Counted from the first letter of the stretch, positions 25,279-34,289 are shown. The stretch: 53,000 bases of DNA from an uncultured bacterium (GCA_903906425.1 CAIVKH010000047.1:1-53000), one strand, 5' to 3'. The notes: generated by a model from the sequence alone, not told the origin. Numbers and translations: made by a program.

Positions 25279-26331
25279 TCACGTCGCCACCGCCTTTTGT
25301 TTCGGCGCGAAAATGCGGATGTCGCGCGTCGCGGGATCGAGGGCGAAGACGCGCGATTGCGAGTCGCAGGCGACGTCGAAGCCGAAACCGATCTGGCAGT
25401 TTTTACAGGCGCGGCGTGCGAGCTCAAGGTCCTTCACCAGCGCGTCGGCTCCGGCGACGACGCCCGCGAATTTTCCGTGCGCGTCGTAAATCTTGATCCG
25501 GTTCAAACCTTTTTCGCTAGTTACGAAACGGCCATCGGGCAGGCGCGTGAAATGGACCGGATTGCAGCAGCCGCAGAAATTTTCGATGGCCATTCCCGTC
25601 GCGCCCCAGCCGAGTTCGAATTTTCCGTCGGTTGAGTAGGCCTCGATTTGATGGCGGCCGGTGTTCGTCGTCCAGAGCAGTCCATCGCTGCCGAGCGACA
25701 AATCGAAATAGGCGCTCGGAATCGCGAAGCCGGGATTATCCTCGTTCTTCTTTCCGAATCGCGAAATGGCTTTGCCGGTAAGATCGCAGCGGATGATTTC
25801 GCGATTTCCGGCATCGGCGACAAAAAGCGCAGCGGACGAAAGCGCGAGCGACGTCACATAGATTTTTTCGCCGAACGATTCGCTTTTCGAAATCAGTTTT
25901 CCTGACGCGTCGTGAATTTCGATGAAGCTTTTCAGTCCGACGAAAATTTTTCCGTCGTCGGCAATCGCGATGGCGTGCGGCAGTTCGGAAACTTCGAACG
26001 AAGATTTGAGCGAACCATCTTTGCCGAAGATTTTCACGGCCTTGTCGCCGCCGCAGAAAAGCGTGTCGTCTTTCGCGATTTCGATGCACTTCGGCTCGGT
26101 GAAGCCGGTCGCGATTTTCGCGGTCTCGTCGTAAAGCAAAAGCGACGGATCGGTTTTTATGTAATCGCTGACATCGTAGGTGAAACGCGGGCCGAGCGCG
26201 GGCCGTTCGGCGGCGCGCGCCGGCGTGCGGCTGGCGAACCAGCCGGCGACGCCGCCAGCGCCAATCGCGCCGATGCCGGCGAGTCCCGCGCCAAAGAATT
26301 TTCTGCGATCAACTTTTTCGTTTTCGTTCAC
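25279..26331 (-). CDS. NHL-type beta-propeller protein with Tat signal
   Basis: 350 residues from GTG 26331 (GTGA overlap with the preceding propeller gene). The N-terminus has DRRKFFGAGLAGIGAIGAGG, a Tat signal. The body shows NHL-like blades: PKCIEIAKDDTLFCGG, PHAIAIADDGKIFVGL, DLSLGSDGLLWTTNTGRHQI, and FDVACDSQSRVFALDPATRD. A cluster FCGCCNPVHF and a later ACKNCQ supply cysteines that could bind a metal. Use of Tat export suggests a folded or cofactor-loaded protein. Function unknown; probably a periplasmic partner of the redox chain. Confidence 0.82.
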   Translation of the reverse strand: MNENEKVDRRKFFGAGLAGIGAIGAGGVAGWFASRTPARAAERPALGPRFTYDVSDYIKTDPSLLLYDETAKIATGFTEPKCIEIAKDDTLFCGGDKAVKIFGKDGSLKSSFEVSELPHAIAIADDGKIFVGLKSFIEIHDASGKLISKSESFGEKIYVTSLALSSAALFVADAGNREIIRCDLTGKAISRFGKKNEDNPGFAIPSAYFDLSLGSDGLLWTTNTGRHQIEAYSTDGKFELGWGATGMAIENFCGCCNPVHFTRLPDGRFVTSEKGLNRIKIYDAHGKFAGVVAGADALVKDLELARRACKNCQIGFGFDVACDSQSRVFALDPATRDIRIFAPKQKAVAT

Positions 26332-27779
26332 GGTTTCGCTCCGGTGATGTCCAGACAAACCAACTGCGTGAGATCGCGCGCAAGCAAACGCCCGCCCGCG
26401 AGCGCCATCGGCGCCCACGAGTCGTGCCCGTTGAGAACGCGCGCTTTCGTCACGAAATTGTATTTTGCCGGCGTGGCTTCGGCCAACGTCAGCAATCCGT
26501 CGTCGTTCATCGCGAGGATTTTTCCATCTGCGATGAGCAACGGGCCTAATCCAAATTTCGCAGCGCTCCCGCTGGTCCAGAGGATTTTGCCGGCCAATGA
26601 AAGGCAGGCCAGTTGTCCGTCCGGACGAATCCCATAGATATTACCCTGATAGAGAACCGGCGTTTGCTGCGTCGCGCCGAATTCCTTTGCATCAAGCCGG
26701 AAGATCTTTTCGACGGCGAATTTTCCTCCGGCTTCCTTGAGCTGAAGCATCATGCAACCCGCGTTGTAACCGCCCGATAGAAAAATCTTCCCGTCACCGA
26801 CGGCGATCGGCGATGGAACTGTCGCGATGGAGATGACCCAGTCGGGCGTTTCCCAAAGCAGCGCGCCTTCATCGGCGGAATATCCGGCGACGCCGCCGCT
26901 GCCGCAATAGACGAACATTTTCTTGCCGCCAAATTCCATCGGCACGATGGACGAGTGGGTCATTTTCCAGTCGCGCGGATTCGGCGTCCTCCAGAGAACC
27001 TTGCCGGTCGCGATGTCCACGGCGATCATTAGCGCATCGCCGCCGGGCGCGAGGATGACGCGGTCACCGTCAACGAGCGGGCACTGGCCGGCGTACCACT
27101 GCGGAATCTCGGCGTTGAAATCTTTGACGAGGTCGATGCCCCAGACGAACTCGCCGGTGTCGGCCTTGAGGCAGATGACGTGGCATTTCGGGCCCAGCGA
27201 AATGACATACTTGTCCGTGACGGTCGGCACGGTCCTGCTCATGCCGTGGTTGCGCTTCGTTTTCACCGGATACGCAAACCGCCAAAATTCCTTTCCGTCC
27301 GCGAGCGACAGGCAGCGGAGCGCGTCGGCAAGCTTCGCCTGATCGTAGTCGAGAATGTAAACTCGCCCGTCGCGGACAGCCGCGCCGGCGTAGCCTTCAC
27401 CCAGATCAACGGACCAAAGCTTCGCGGGCATTTTGTCGTTCCACTGCGTCGCGATGGCGACGGCGTCGGTCGCAATGTTGTCGCCGTTCGGCCCGCGGAA
27501 TCGCGGCCAGAAGCCGGGAAGCGTCGAAAGCGCGCCGTCGCCTTTGATCAACTTTCCCTTGGAGATCGCCGACAGATCCTCGGCGGAACCGCCGGCGGAG
27601 GTGAGCCGGTCCATGCCGGGCAGCCGCTCTTCGAGGCCGGTCATCGGCTTGCGGCTCATCAGCACGATCACGAGCACGACGGCAAGGCCGACGACGCAAA
27701 GAGCCAGCGCGACAATGAGCGCGACGAGTTTCCCCGACGGCCCCTGTCCCTGCGGCGTTGTTGCTGGCTGCGAATTCAT
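26328..27779 (-). CDS. Membrane-anchored PQQ-like beta-propeller protein (copy C)
   Basis: 483 residues from ATG 27779; a GTG twelve codons upstream (27815) is also open, and neither has a clear ribosome site. One transmembrane helix (about 18-40, LVALIVALALCVVGLAVVLV) is followed by a short linker and a propeller: WPRFRGPNGDNIA, LSLADGKEFWRF, LKADTGEFVWGI, VDIATGKVLWRT, YSADEGALLWET. It is the first gene of the redox cluster, divergent from panC across a palindrome pair. It resembles planctomycete/verrucomicrobial PQQ-like secreted proteins, whose cofactor content is generally unknown. Confidence 0.85.
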   Translation of the reverse strand: MNSQPATTPQGQGPSGKLVALIVALALCVVGLAVVLVIVLMSRKPMTGLEERLPGMDRLTSAGGSAEDLSAISKGKLIKGDGALSTLPGFWPRFRGPNGDNIATDAVAIATQWNDKMPAKLWSVDLGEGYAGAAVRDGRVYILDYDQAKLADALRCLSLADGKEFWRFAYPVKTKRNHGMSRTVPTVTDKYVISLGPKCHVICLKADTGEFVWGIDLVKDFNAEIPQWYAGQCPLVDGDRVILAPGGDALMIAVDIATGKVLWRTPNPRDWKMTHSSIVPMEFGGKKMFVYCGSGGVAGYSADEGALLWETPDWVISIATVPSPIAVGDGKIFLSGGYNAGCMMLQLKEAGGKFAVEKIFRLDAKEFGATQQTPVLYQGNIYGIRPDGQLACLSLAGKILWTSGSAAKFGLGPLLIADGKILAMNDDGLLTLAEATPAKYNFVTKARVLNGHDSWAPMALAGGRLLARDLTQLVCLDITGAKP

Positions 27780-27860
27780 CACGCCATATTTGCCGGATAC
27801 GCCCGGAATGCTCACGCTATTTCACGCGAAAGGCGCGACGAAACGGGGCGAAATCGCAAG

Positions 27861-27907
27861 TTCCAATCATTGGAAGTTAGCGCGGCCGGGATTTCCAATG
27901 ATTGGAA
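27861..27907. repeat. Palindrome pair, locus 8
   Basis: Perfect copies at 27861 (central C) and 27893 (central G), 32 bp apart, in the divergent gap between the redox cluster and panC. Confidence 0.95.
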
Positions 27908-27963
27908 AGTCACGCCGATATTGATTTGTCCGCGCAAGTCCGCGCAATATCGTCGGACATGCC

Positions 27964-28815
27964 ATGAAGATCATTTCAACGCCATTGGAAATGCAGCACG
28001 CGGCGCTCGCGATGAAGCGCGGCGGGCGGCGGATCGGGTTCGTGCCGACGATGGGATTTCTTCACGAGGGGCATCTTTCGCTCGTGAAAATCGCGCGGCA
28101 TCACGCGGACGTTGTCGTGCTGAGTTTATTCGTGAACCCCACGCAGTTCGGGCCGGGCGAGGATTTGGGCCGCTATCCGCGCGATTTCGAGCGCGACCGG
28201 AAGCTTTCCGAGGCGGCGGGCGTGGATGTTCTTTTTGCGCCGGAGACCGCGGCGATGTACGCGAAGGACGCGAGCGTCGCGGTCGTCGAAGAAAATTTAT
28301 CGCGCGGGCTTTGCGGCGCGTCGCGGCCGACGCATTTTCGCGGCGTCGTCACGGTCGTCAGCAAGCTGTTCAACCTCTGCCTGCCGGACGTCGCGGTGTT
28401 CGGCGAAAAAGATGCGCAACAAATCCGCGTGATCCGGCGGCTCGTCCGCGATCTGAATTTTCCGGTCGAAATAATTTCCGGGCCGACGATCCGCGAGCCG
28501 GACGGGCTGGCGATGAGTTCGCGGAACGTGAATCTGTCGCCGGCAGAACGGAAGCAGGCGCTGTGCCTGCGCCGCGCACTGGACCGCGCGGAAGTTTTGC
28601 AGCGGTCGGGTGAGCGCGACGCTGCGCGGATTCGCGCCTCGATGGTCGAGGCCGTCGCGATGGAACCGCTCGCAACGATTGACTACATCGAAATCGTGGA
28701 CGACGAAACGCTCGAACCGGTCGCGCGGACCGACCGGCCGACGCTGGTCGCGCTGGCGGTGAAATTTTCGAAGACGCGGCTGATTGACAACGCCGTGCTG
28801 AAACCTGGAACCTGA
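27964..28815 (+). CDS. panC: Pantoate-beta-alanine ligase (pantothenate synthetase)
   Basis: Joins pantoate and beta-alanine with ATP to make pantothenate for coenzyme A. The 283-residue length is normal. Visible motifs: PTMGFLHEGHLSLV (HIGH-like ATP site), SLFVNPTQFGPGED, LCGASRPTHFRGVVTVV, VFGEKDAQQ, and the KMSKS-like GLAMSSRNVNLS. All key residues seem intact. It is followed after 19 bp by a YhcH-type gene on the same strand. No panB or panD in the window. Confidence 0.97.
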   Translation: MKIISTPLEMQHAALAMKRGGRRIGFVPTMGFLHEGHLSLVKIARHHADVVVLSLFVNPTQFGPGEDLGRYPRDFERDRKLSEAAGVDVLFAPETAAMYAKDASVAVVEENLSRGLCGASRPTHFRGVVTVVSKLFNLCLPDVAVFGEKDAQQIRVIRRLVRDLNFPVEIISGPTIREPDGLAMSSRNVNLSPAERKQALCLRRALDRAEVLQRSGERDAARIRASMVEAVAMEPLATIDYIEIVDDETLEPVARTDRPTLVALAVKFSKTRLIDNAVLKPGT

Positions 28816-28834
28816 GATTGGAGACCAAAATCAA

Positions 28835-29296
28835 ATGATCCTGGATCACATTGAGCAGGCAGACCGCTACATCTATTTGCATCCGCTCTTCGCGCGGGCG
28901 TTCGACGTGTTGAGGAAGATCAACCTTGCGGTGCTGAAGCCGGGGAGAAACGAGATTGATGGCGACAGAATGTTCGTGATGCTCGATCTGAAGACCGGCA
29001 AGGGCCGCAACGAGGCGCGGCTGGAGTCGCACAGAAAATATATCGACATCCAGTTGACGGTGTCCGGCGAAGAAGAAATCGGCTGGAGGCGGATGGGCCA
29101 GTGCATGGAAATCAGCGAGCCGTTCAAGCCGGATAACGACATCCAGTTTTATGCCGACGCCCCGGTGGCATGGGTCGCGGTGCCGCCGAAACATTTCGCC
29201 ATCTTCTGGCCGGAAGATGCCCACGCGCCGCTTGCTGGGACGGGCGCATTACAAAAGCTGATCGTGAAGGTCGCGGTCAACCCTTCGAAAGCGTGA
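28835..29296 (+). CDS. YhcH/YjgK/YiaL (DUF386) family protein
   Basis: A 153-residue cupin-like protein. Family signatures include SHRKYIDIQLTVSGEEEIGW and the metal-ligand histidine in FAIFWPEDAHAP, with KLIVKVAV at the end. Relatives are linked to sialic acid or other sugar-acid catabolism and form metal-binding beta-sandwiches; the exact reaction is often unknown. It starts 19 bp after panC and probably shares its transcript, though the two pathways have no evident link. Confidence 0.9.
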   Translation: MILDHIEQADRYIYLHPLFARAFDVLRKINLAVLKPGRNEIDGDRMFVMLDLKTGKGRNEARLESHRKYIDIQLTVSGEEEIGWRRMGQCMEISEPFKPDNDIQFYADAPVAWVAVPPKHFAIFWPEDAHAPLAGTGALQKLIVKVAVNPSKA

Positions 29297-29311
29297 CGAC
29301 GTCGCCGCGAA

Positions 29312-29956
29312 TCAGATCTTGTCGTTGAATGAAAGCGCGATGAGTTGCGTGCCTGAATCGCTCGGGTGCAGGCCGTCGGACTGGATCAGGGTTTCGTCGG
29401 TGCCAAATTCCTTTTCGAGATCAACAAGTATGGCGTGCTCTTCGCTCACGACCTGGCGGATGACCACGCTGATGGCCTGACCATTGGCGTCGGACCATGC
29501 GTGGGGGCCGTAGGTGGGCGTCAGCGTGGCGACGAGCGGTATCGTCTTCTGCGCCTTGGCCGCCTGAATGATGCTGCGAATGTCCTCGCCGACGGCCGTG
29601 GGATTGTCGCCGAAGCTCGCATCGTTTGCGCCGATGAGCAGGCACATGTAGCCGGGCTTGTATTTGGCGAGGACGCCGGGCGCGCGGGAGGCGGTGTCGA
29701 AGCTGCGTTCGCCGCAGACGCCGGAATTGATGCACGTCTTGCCTGCGAGCGAGGCCAGCCGGGACGGATACGGCGGCCCGGCGGGAACGCATTCGCCCTG
29801 CGTGATGCTGTCGCCGATGCAGACCACCGTGTTGATGTCGTTGGCGCCGACATCGGGCGTGCTGTTTCCGCCTCCGCTTTTATTGCAGGAGGAAAACCAG
29901 ATCGCGAGAAGTGAGAGGGCAAGAATTCTGGCGAACGAAATCAAATTTTTCTTCAT
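29312..29956 (-). CDS. SGNH/GDSL-family lipoprotein hydrolase
   Basis: 214 residues from ATG 29956, with a lipoprotein signal (lipobox WFSSC, Cys24). SGNH blocks are present: block I VCIGDSITQGE (Ser nucleophile), block II Gly in NSGVCGERS, block III GANDASF (Asn), and block V SDGLHPSD (Asp/His). It should be an envelope-anchored esterase or lipase/acetylhydrolase-type enzyme, substrate unknown. It ends 15 bp from the YhcH stop on the opposite strand and starts just downstream of a tRNA-Ser gene. Confidence 0.9.
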   Translation of the reverse strand: MKKNLISFARILALSLLAIWFSSCNKSGGGNSTPDVGANDINTVVCIGDSITQGECVPAGPPYPSRLASLAGKTCINSGVCGERSFDTASRAPGVLAKYKPGYMCLLIGANDASFGDNPTAVGEDIRSIIQAAKAQKTIPLVATLTPTYGPHAWSDANGQAISVVIRQVVSEEHAILVDLEKEFGTDETLIQSDGLHPSDSGTQLIALSFNDKI

Positions 29957-29987
29957 GCAGCGCGTCCTTTTTGTCGTGTCGAATAAA

Positions 29988-30080
29988 TGGCGGAGGGGGT
30001 GGGATTCGAACCCACGGGCCACTTTATGGGCGGCCTCACGATTTCGAGTCGAGTGCCTTTAACCACTCAGCCACCCCTCC
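29988..30080 (-). tRNA. tRNA-Ser (anticodon CGA), CCA encoded
   Basis: Minus strand from GGAGGGG at 30080 to CCA at 29988. The acceptor stem GGAGGGG/CCCCTCC pairs fully. There is a D-loop GGCTGAGTGG, anticodon loop CTCGAAA (CGA, reading UCG), a long variable arm as in class II tRNAs, and T-loop GTTCGAATC. The anticodon stem has one apparent T-T mismatch. Confidence 0.95.
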
Positions 30081-30101
30081 GAAACGAAACGGGCGCAAAA
30101 C

Positions 30102-30932
30102 TTAATTTGCCGGCAACGGCTTCGCAAGCCTTCTCTGTCGCACCGCTTCATAAAGCAGAATCGTCGTCGCGCAGGCGACGTTGAGCGAATCAATCTGGCC
30201 GAGCATCGGAATGCGCACCTGGAGATCGGCCTCTTTCATCCACCGGTCGCTGAGGCCGAACTTCTCGGTGCCGACGACAATCGCGATGCCGCCGCGCATG
30301 TCCACGTCCGTATATTCGTGTTTCGTGTTCGGAGTCGCGGCCAGGATCTTGATCCCGTTTTGCCGCAGCCACGCGAGCGAGTCATCGCTCGACGCCTCGA
30401 CAACCGGCAGCGAAAAAAGCGTGCCGATGCTGGAGCGGACGCAGTTGGGATTGTGAATGTCGGTGCAGCGGTCGCACACAATCACGCCGTGGACGCCGGC
30501 CGCGTCGGCGGAACGCAGCAGCGAGCCGAGGTTGCCGGGTTTCTCGATGGCCTCGGCGACAATGAGCAGCGGGTTGGACGGGAGTTTCAAACCGCCCAGC
30601 GTCAGATGAAGCTGCCGGAAAAGCGCGACGTGGCCCTCCGGCCGGTCGCGATAGGCGATCTTGCCGAAGACATCGCGCGAACATTCGAACATCTCGGCGC
30701 CGATCTGGTTCGAACGTTCGACGAGCGGCGCGTCGTTCTCGCCCTGGAAAAGCTCCGGGCAAAAGAAATGCGCCAGCGGAATGCGCCCGTTGTCGAGAGC
30801 GCGGCGGACTTCGCGGAATCCTTCGACGACGACAATGTCCTGCTCGTCGCGATAGGATCGCTTGTCGAGCTTGATGACTTCCTTGATGCGCGGATTCTGC
30901 GTGCTGGTGATCTGGAGCATTCGTGGTGGCAT
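30102..30932 (-). CDS. TrmH/SpoU-family RNA 2'-O-methyltransferase
   Basis: 276 residues from ATG 30932 (or ATG 30920). An N-terminal SpoU substrate-binding domain (ITSTQNPRIKEVIKLDKRSYRD) is followed by the knotted SPOUT domain: LLIVAEAIEKPGNLGSLLRSA (motif 1), IVVGTEKFGLSD (motif 2) and IPMLGQIDSLNVACATTILLY (motif 3). It should methylate the 2'-OH of a ribosomal or transfer RNA nucleotide with SAM. The specific RNA cannot be stated. It lies 21 bp upstream of the tRNA-Ser gene on the same strand. Confidence 0.92.
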   Translation of the reverse strand: MPPRMLQITSTQNPRIKEVIKLDKRSYRDEQDIVVVEGFREVRRALDNGRIPLAHFFCPELFQGENDAPLVERSNQIGAEMFECSRDVFGKIAYRDRPEGHVALFRQLHLTLGGLKLPSNPLLIVAEAIEKPGNLGSLLRSADAAGVHGVIVCDRCTDIHNPNCVRSSIGTLFSLPVVEASSDDSLAWLRQNGIKILAATPNTKHEYTDVDMRGGIAIVVGTEKFGLSDRWMKEADLQVRIPMLGQIDSLNVACATTILLYEAVRQRRLAKPLPAN

Positions 30933-31023
30933 GGGGCGACGTTGCCGCAAAGCGGGGGTAAAATGCAAAACGGAAAACGGGTTTGCTCTGAACGCCGCAT
31001 CAGGTAGAGTGGTCGTAGAAAAC

Positions 31024-31743
31024 ATGAAAGCGTTCGCGGCCATTTCGATGATTTCGCTTCTTGCCAGCCAGGTGCTGGCCGAGACCGTGGCGCTATCGTT
31101 CGATCGCTACGAGGGCATCCTCGTCCGGAAACCCTTTGGCGATCTGCCGCCGCCGGTGACTCCGCCCGCACCGCCGCCGCCCAAACCGCCGGAGATCCCC
31201 AAGTCCTACCGCCTTTGCTCCATCGTTCAGGAAGACGACGGGACGCTCAAAGTCGGACTGATTGACCTGCGCACGCAGAAGGCCGTCGTGCTCTCGCCGG
31301 GTGGCCCCGCGGAAAACGGCCTGCAGGTTCTCGAAGCCAGCTACGACAAGGAAACGGCCACGCTGCAGCTGGGCGACGAGGTCCAGATTCTCGAATTGAA
31401 ATCCGGTACGGCAACTCAGGTCACACCGGGCCAGACGGCGCCGGCGGCGCCCGCCCTCGCCGCGCCGCCGACCACGCACATGACGCCGCCGCCGCAGCCG
31501 CCATCGCCGGGCATGTCCTACGCCGAGCGCCGCCGCCAGCGATTGCTCGAACAGCAGGAACCGCCGGCCGCGCCGCAGCCGAAATACACCGGCCAGGCGC
31601 TCCAAAAACATTTGCAGGATTACCAGATGGAAGTCATCCGCCAGGGCCTGCCGCCGCTGCCGATACCGCTGACGCCCGAACAGGACTCGCAACTGGTCAA
31701 GGAAGGCGTCCTGCCGCCGCAGCCGGCGCCGGCCCAGCAATAA
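31024..31743 (+). CDS. Secreted proline-rich protein upstream of a pseudopilin
   Basis: 239 residues from ATG 31024 with a signal peptide ([19 protein letters not shown]). A Pro-rich run follows (residues 43-60), then a small beta-domain (about 63-135, [20 protein letters not shown], with [12 protein letters not shown]), and a Pro/Ala-rich, poorly ordered C-terminal half. The beta part resembles a short OB- or PilP/GspC-like domain, which would fit its position before a pseudopilin gene, but I cannot assign it. Role in a type II secretion or pilus-like system is suggested by context only. Confidence 0.65.
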   Translation: MKAFAAISMISLLASQVLAETVALSFDRYEGILVRKPFGDLPPPVTPPAPPPPKPPEIPKSYRLCSIVQEDDGTLKVGLIDLRTQKAVVLSPGGPAENGLQVLEASYDKETATLQLGDEVQILELKSGTATQVTPGQTAPAAPALAAPPTTHMTPPPQPPSPGMSYAERRRQRLLEQQEPPAAPQPKYTGQALQKHLQDYQMEVIRQGLPPLPIPLTPEQDSQLVKEGVLPPQPAPAQQ

Positions 31744-31790
31744 TTCCGGTCCGCGCGCGCCGCGAATTCGGCCCGATGATTTTTCGGACT

Positions 31791-31837
31791 TTCCAATGAT
31801 TGGAACTTTGCGCGGCCGGAATTTCCAATCATTGGAA
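31791..31837. repeat. Palindrome pair, locus 9
   Basis: Perfect copies at 31791 (central G) and 31823 (central C), 32 bp apart, in the gap between the proline-rich gene and the pseudopilin gene, both on the plus strand. Confidence 0.95.
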
Positions 31838-31924
31838 ACTTGCGCGGCGGCGCGCGGGGTGAAGATTGGACTTTCACGAAGGCGGCGGGCCGGTGTAGGT
31901 TTTATCAACAAAAAGGTGCCGAAC

Positions 31925-32617
31925 ATGATTTTGAATCCGAAAAAAGAACGCCGGGCTTTCACGTTGATCGAGCTTCTGGTGGTCATCGCCATCATCGCGC
32001 TGCTGGCGGCGATGCTGCTGCCGGTGATTTCAAAAGGGCGCGGCGCCGCGCTGCGCGCCAAGTGCATCAACAACGCGAAGCAGCTGGCCACAGGGCTGGT
32101 GACGATGGCCATGGACAATCGCGAGCGGCTGCTGGTGGCCACCGATCCGTGGACGTACGGCGGCGATTCGGGCAAGAATTCGGCCATCACATCGCTGAGG
32201 CCGAATCTGAATTCCGTGATCCCCCAGTTCTCGGTTTATATTTGCCCGATGGACAAGGGCGCATCGTCGTGGCCGTCGGCGTGCTCCTCCGTCTCCGACC
32301 AGAAGGGCACCAGCTACGCCTATGCGGGCGACAGCTCGAAAAGCATCGAAGGCAACACGGGCGTGCGCTCCGTCATGGCGAATGCATCCACGGGCATGAA
32401 GATGAGCGATCCGAATATTTCGATGTCCAGCAAGAAGGTCATTATTTTCGAGCCGTCGCTCTGCACGGCCAACTCGATGTCCGATTCGAGGAACCAGTGG
32501 CATTCGAACAAGCGCGGTTCCGTCATGGGCTTCATGGACGGGCACGGCGAGTGGGCGGCCACGAACTATGCGTCTATTTCTCCGGGCACCGACGTGACGA
32601 ACCGCTATTACTACTGA
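31925..32617 (+). CDS. Type II-like pseudopilin (H-X9-DG type)
   Basis: 230 residues from ATG 31925. The prepilin N-terminus is [19 protein letters not shown]; the residue before the cleavage site is Ala rather than the usual Gly. The globular part contains CPMDKGASS and ends with [18 protein letters not shown], the H-X9-DG signature common in the large pseudopilin families of planctomycetes and verrucomicrobia. These are cleaved and methylated by a prepilin peptidase and are thought to join secretion pseudopili or stay as surface anchors. Many paralogues per genome are usual. Confidence 0.9.
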   Translation: MILNPKKERRAFTLIELLVVIAIIALLAAMLLPVISKGRGAALRAKCINNAKQLATGLVTMAMDNRERLLVATDPWTYGGDSGKNSAITSLRPNLNSVIPQFSVYICPMDKGASSWPSACSSVSDQKGTSYAYAGDSSKSIEGNTGVRSVMANASTGMKMSDPNISMSSKKVIIFEPSLCTANSMSDSRNQWHSNKRGSVMGFMDGHGEWAATNYASISPGTDVTNRYYY

Positions 32618-32633
32618 TCGCGGTTTCCGAAAT

Positions 32634-34289
32634 TCAACGCGGTGGCGGTTTGATTTCCACGATTTGCGGGCGGCTCCAGGCGGAGCCGCCTTTTTCGTAG
32701 CGGGCCGCCGCCTGCAGCCAGACCGGGCCGGGCCCGACGGGACCAAGGTTCACTTTCATCACGCTGCTCGTGCCTTCGCCGATCACCCGGCCCTGCGCGA
32801 TAATTTCGAAATGCTCCGGTCCGCCCGTGGCCTCCAGCTTCAATTCGGCAAAGCCGGCCTCGTCGGGTTTGATCCCGCCGGCTGCGGAAATTTTCACGCT
32901 GCGGTCATGGTTGCGCACGCCAAAATATTTTGTTGCGAATGTCTGCTGCCGGACCGCGCCGCCGGAATAACCGACGGCCCGCAACTCGTGCCAGCCGTCG
33001 TCCAGTTTCGAAACGTCAATCTTCGCGCGGGAGCCGGTGCCCGCAGCCAGCCAGGCGCGGCCGTCCAGCAGATAGATGAAGGTCATGTCGCGCGGGGCAA
33101 AGCCGTTCGGCTCCGCGGCCAGAAACTCGGCGGTGCCGGAGATCGCGTCGTCGTCATCGGCCAGGCAGACGAGCGTGATCGGGTGCGCGGTGCCGTAGGG
33201 CCGGGCAAGTGGATCGCCGAGCAGGAAGGTCTCCAGCGGGCTGGCGAGCGATTGAACGAAACTCTCGAGCATCGTGCAGCCGGCCGCGTAGTGCGCGAAA
33301 AAACGCGCGTGCGGAAATTTCGGCCACAGGGCGTACGGCTCGATCACGGTGCCGGCCGTGCCCGCGGCGCCGGCCTTGATCCAGAGCGTAATCTTGCTCT
33401 GCCCGTCGCTCGAAAAATCCGCGCCGAAGCTGGTCAGATGCTCGGCCATGCTTCCGGGCTGCAGTTTCACATCCAGCATTTTCGTGATGTCGGCCGCTCC
33501 GACCTGCAGACCGATGAGCTGCTGTTTCCGATCCGGCATGTTCGAAGTGACCAGCGCCTTCACGCCGAGTTTCTTCAGCTCGTCCGCCGTGCCGGGCACT
33601 TCCCACGCGCGGCAGGTCGAACGCACGTCGCTGCTGAGCACGAAATTGACGGCCGCGTCCGGGCGCGTCGCATCGGCCCGCGCGGAATAGCGCAGCGAAT
33701 CGAGAATTTCCGGAACGGGCAGCCCGCGCGGCGAAACATGGCCCAGCGTCATCGCCGGCAGCGGCATGTTGGTGGCGAACATGACCGCGAATTGCTCCAT
33801 CGAAAGCGACGGCCCCTGCGGCCCGCCCGGCGCTGCGGGGCCGCGGAAAAGCTGCGAGGCATATCGCGCCTTGTCAATGTCGTCCGGCGGCGGCAGCCGT
33901 CCGCGGACGAAGGTCATTCCGTGGATCGAGACGTTTTTCGAATATTCGACGGCCGCCGGAAACCCGGCCGAATAAACCCACGCCAAAAGATGGTCGCCGA
34001 GGCCGCGCTGCGCGATGAGGTTGGTGGCCGGCGCCCAGACGAGCCGCATGAATTGCTGCGTGCTGATGGAACTGGTGGCGCCGCCGAAATCGGCGGGCAG
34101 ATCGAGCCAGAGGATGTTCTGCACCGGCACGCCGCGCATTTTCGCGTAGCAATTCGCGATTTCGCGCGACGCGGGCGAATTCGCGTTGACCAGCAGCGCG
34201 ATCTCGTGCGGGCCGAGCGCGCGGGCCGCTGTCGCGGCGGCCAGCCACGCGGCGAGAAAGAAACTGCGGCGGATCGCGCGAACCGCCAC
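32634..34289 (-). CDS. TIGR03790-type secreted protein
   Basis: About 551 residues if started at GTG 34289, which gives a good signal peptide (RRSFFLAAWLAAATAARA|LGPHE). The frame is open further up to 34427, but that part translates the palindrome pair and is probably not coding. The first mature residues LVNANSPASREIANCYAKMRGVP match the TIGR03790 family, exported proteins of unknown function in PVC and related bacteria. Further blocks LLAWVYSAGFP, FVLSSDVRST and FFAHYAAGCTMLESFVQS belong to the same domain. The last 200 residues look like beta-sandwich (Ig-like) modules. Confidence 0.78.
   Translation of the reverse strand: MAVRAIRRSFFLAAWLAAATAARALGPHEIALLVNANSPASREIANCYAKMRGVPVQNILWLDLPADFGGATSSISTQQFMRLVWAPATNLIAQRGLGDHLLAWVYSAGFPAAVEYSKNVSIHGMTFVRGRLPPPDDIDKARYASQLFRGPAAPGGPQGPSLSMEQFAVMFATNMPLPAMTLGHVSPRGLPVPEILDSLRYSARADATRPDAAVNFVLSSDVRSTCRAWEVPGTADELKKLGVKALVTSNMPDRKQQLIGLQVGAADITKMLDVKLQPGSMAEHLTSFGADFSSDGQSKITLWIKAGAAGTAGTVIEPYALWPKFPHARFFAHYAAGCTMLESFVQSLASPLETFLLGDPLARPYGTAHPITLVCLADDDDAISGTAEFLAAEPNGFAPRDMTFIYLLDGRAWLAAGTGSRAKIDVSKLDDGWHELRAVGYSGGAVRQQTFATKYFGVRNHDRSVKISAAGGIKPDEAGFAELKLEATGGPEHFEIIAQGRVIGEGTSSVMKVNLGPVGPGPVWLQAAARYEKGGSAWSRPQIVEIKPPPR

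Noticed and set aside
15816..27779. Nitrate reductase (nap), nitrous oxide reductase (nos) or [FeFe]-hydrogenase operon
   Set aside because: NapG/NapH-like and HydA-N-terminal-like parts are present, but no molybdopterin subunit, NosZ, haem CxxCH protein or hydrogenase H-cluster motif is seen.
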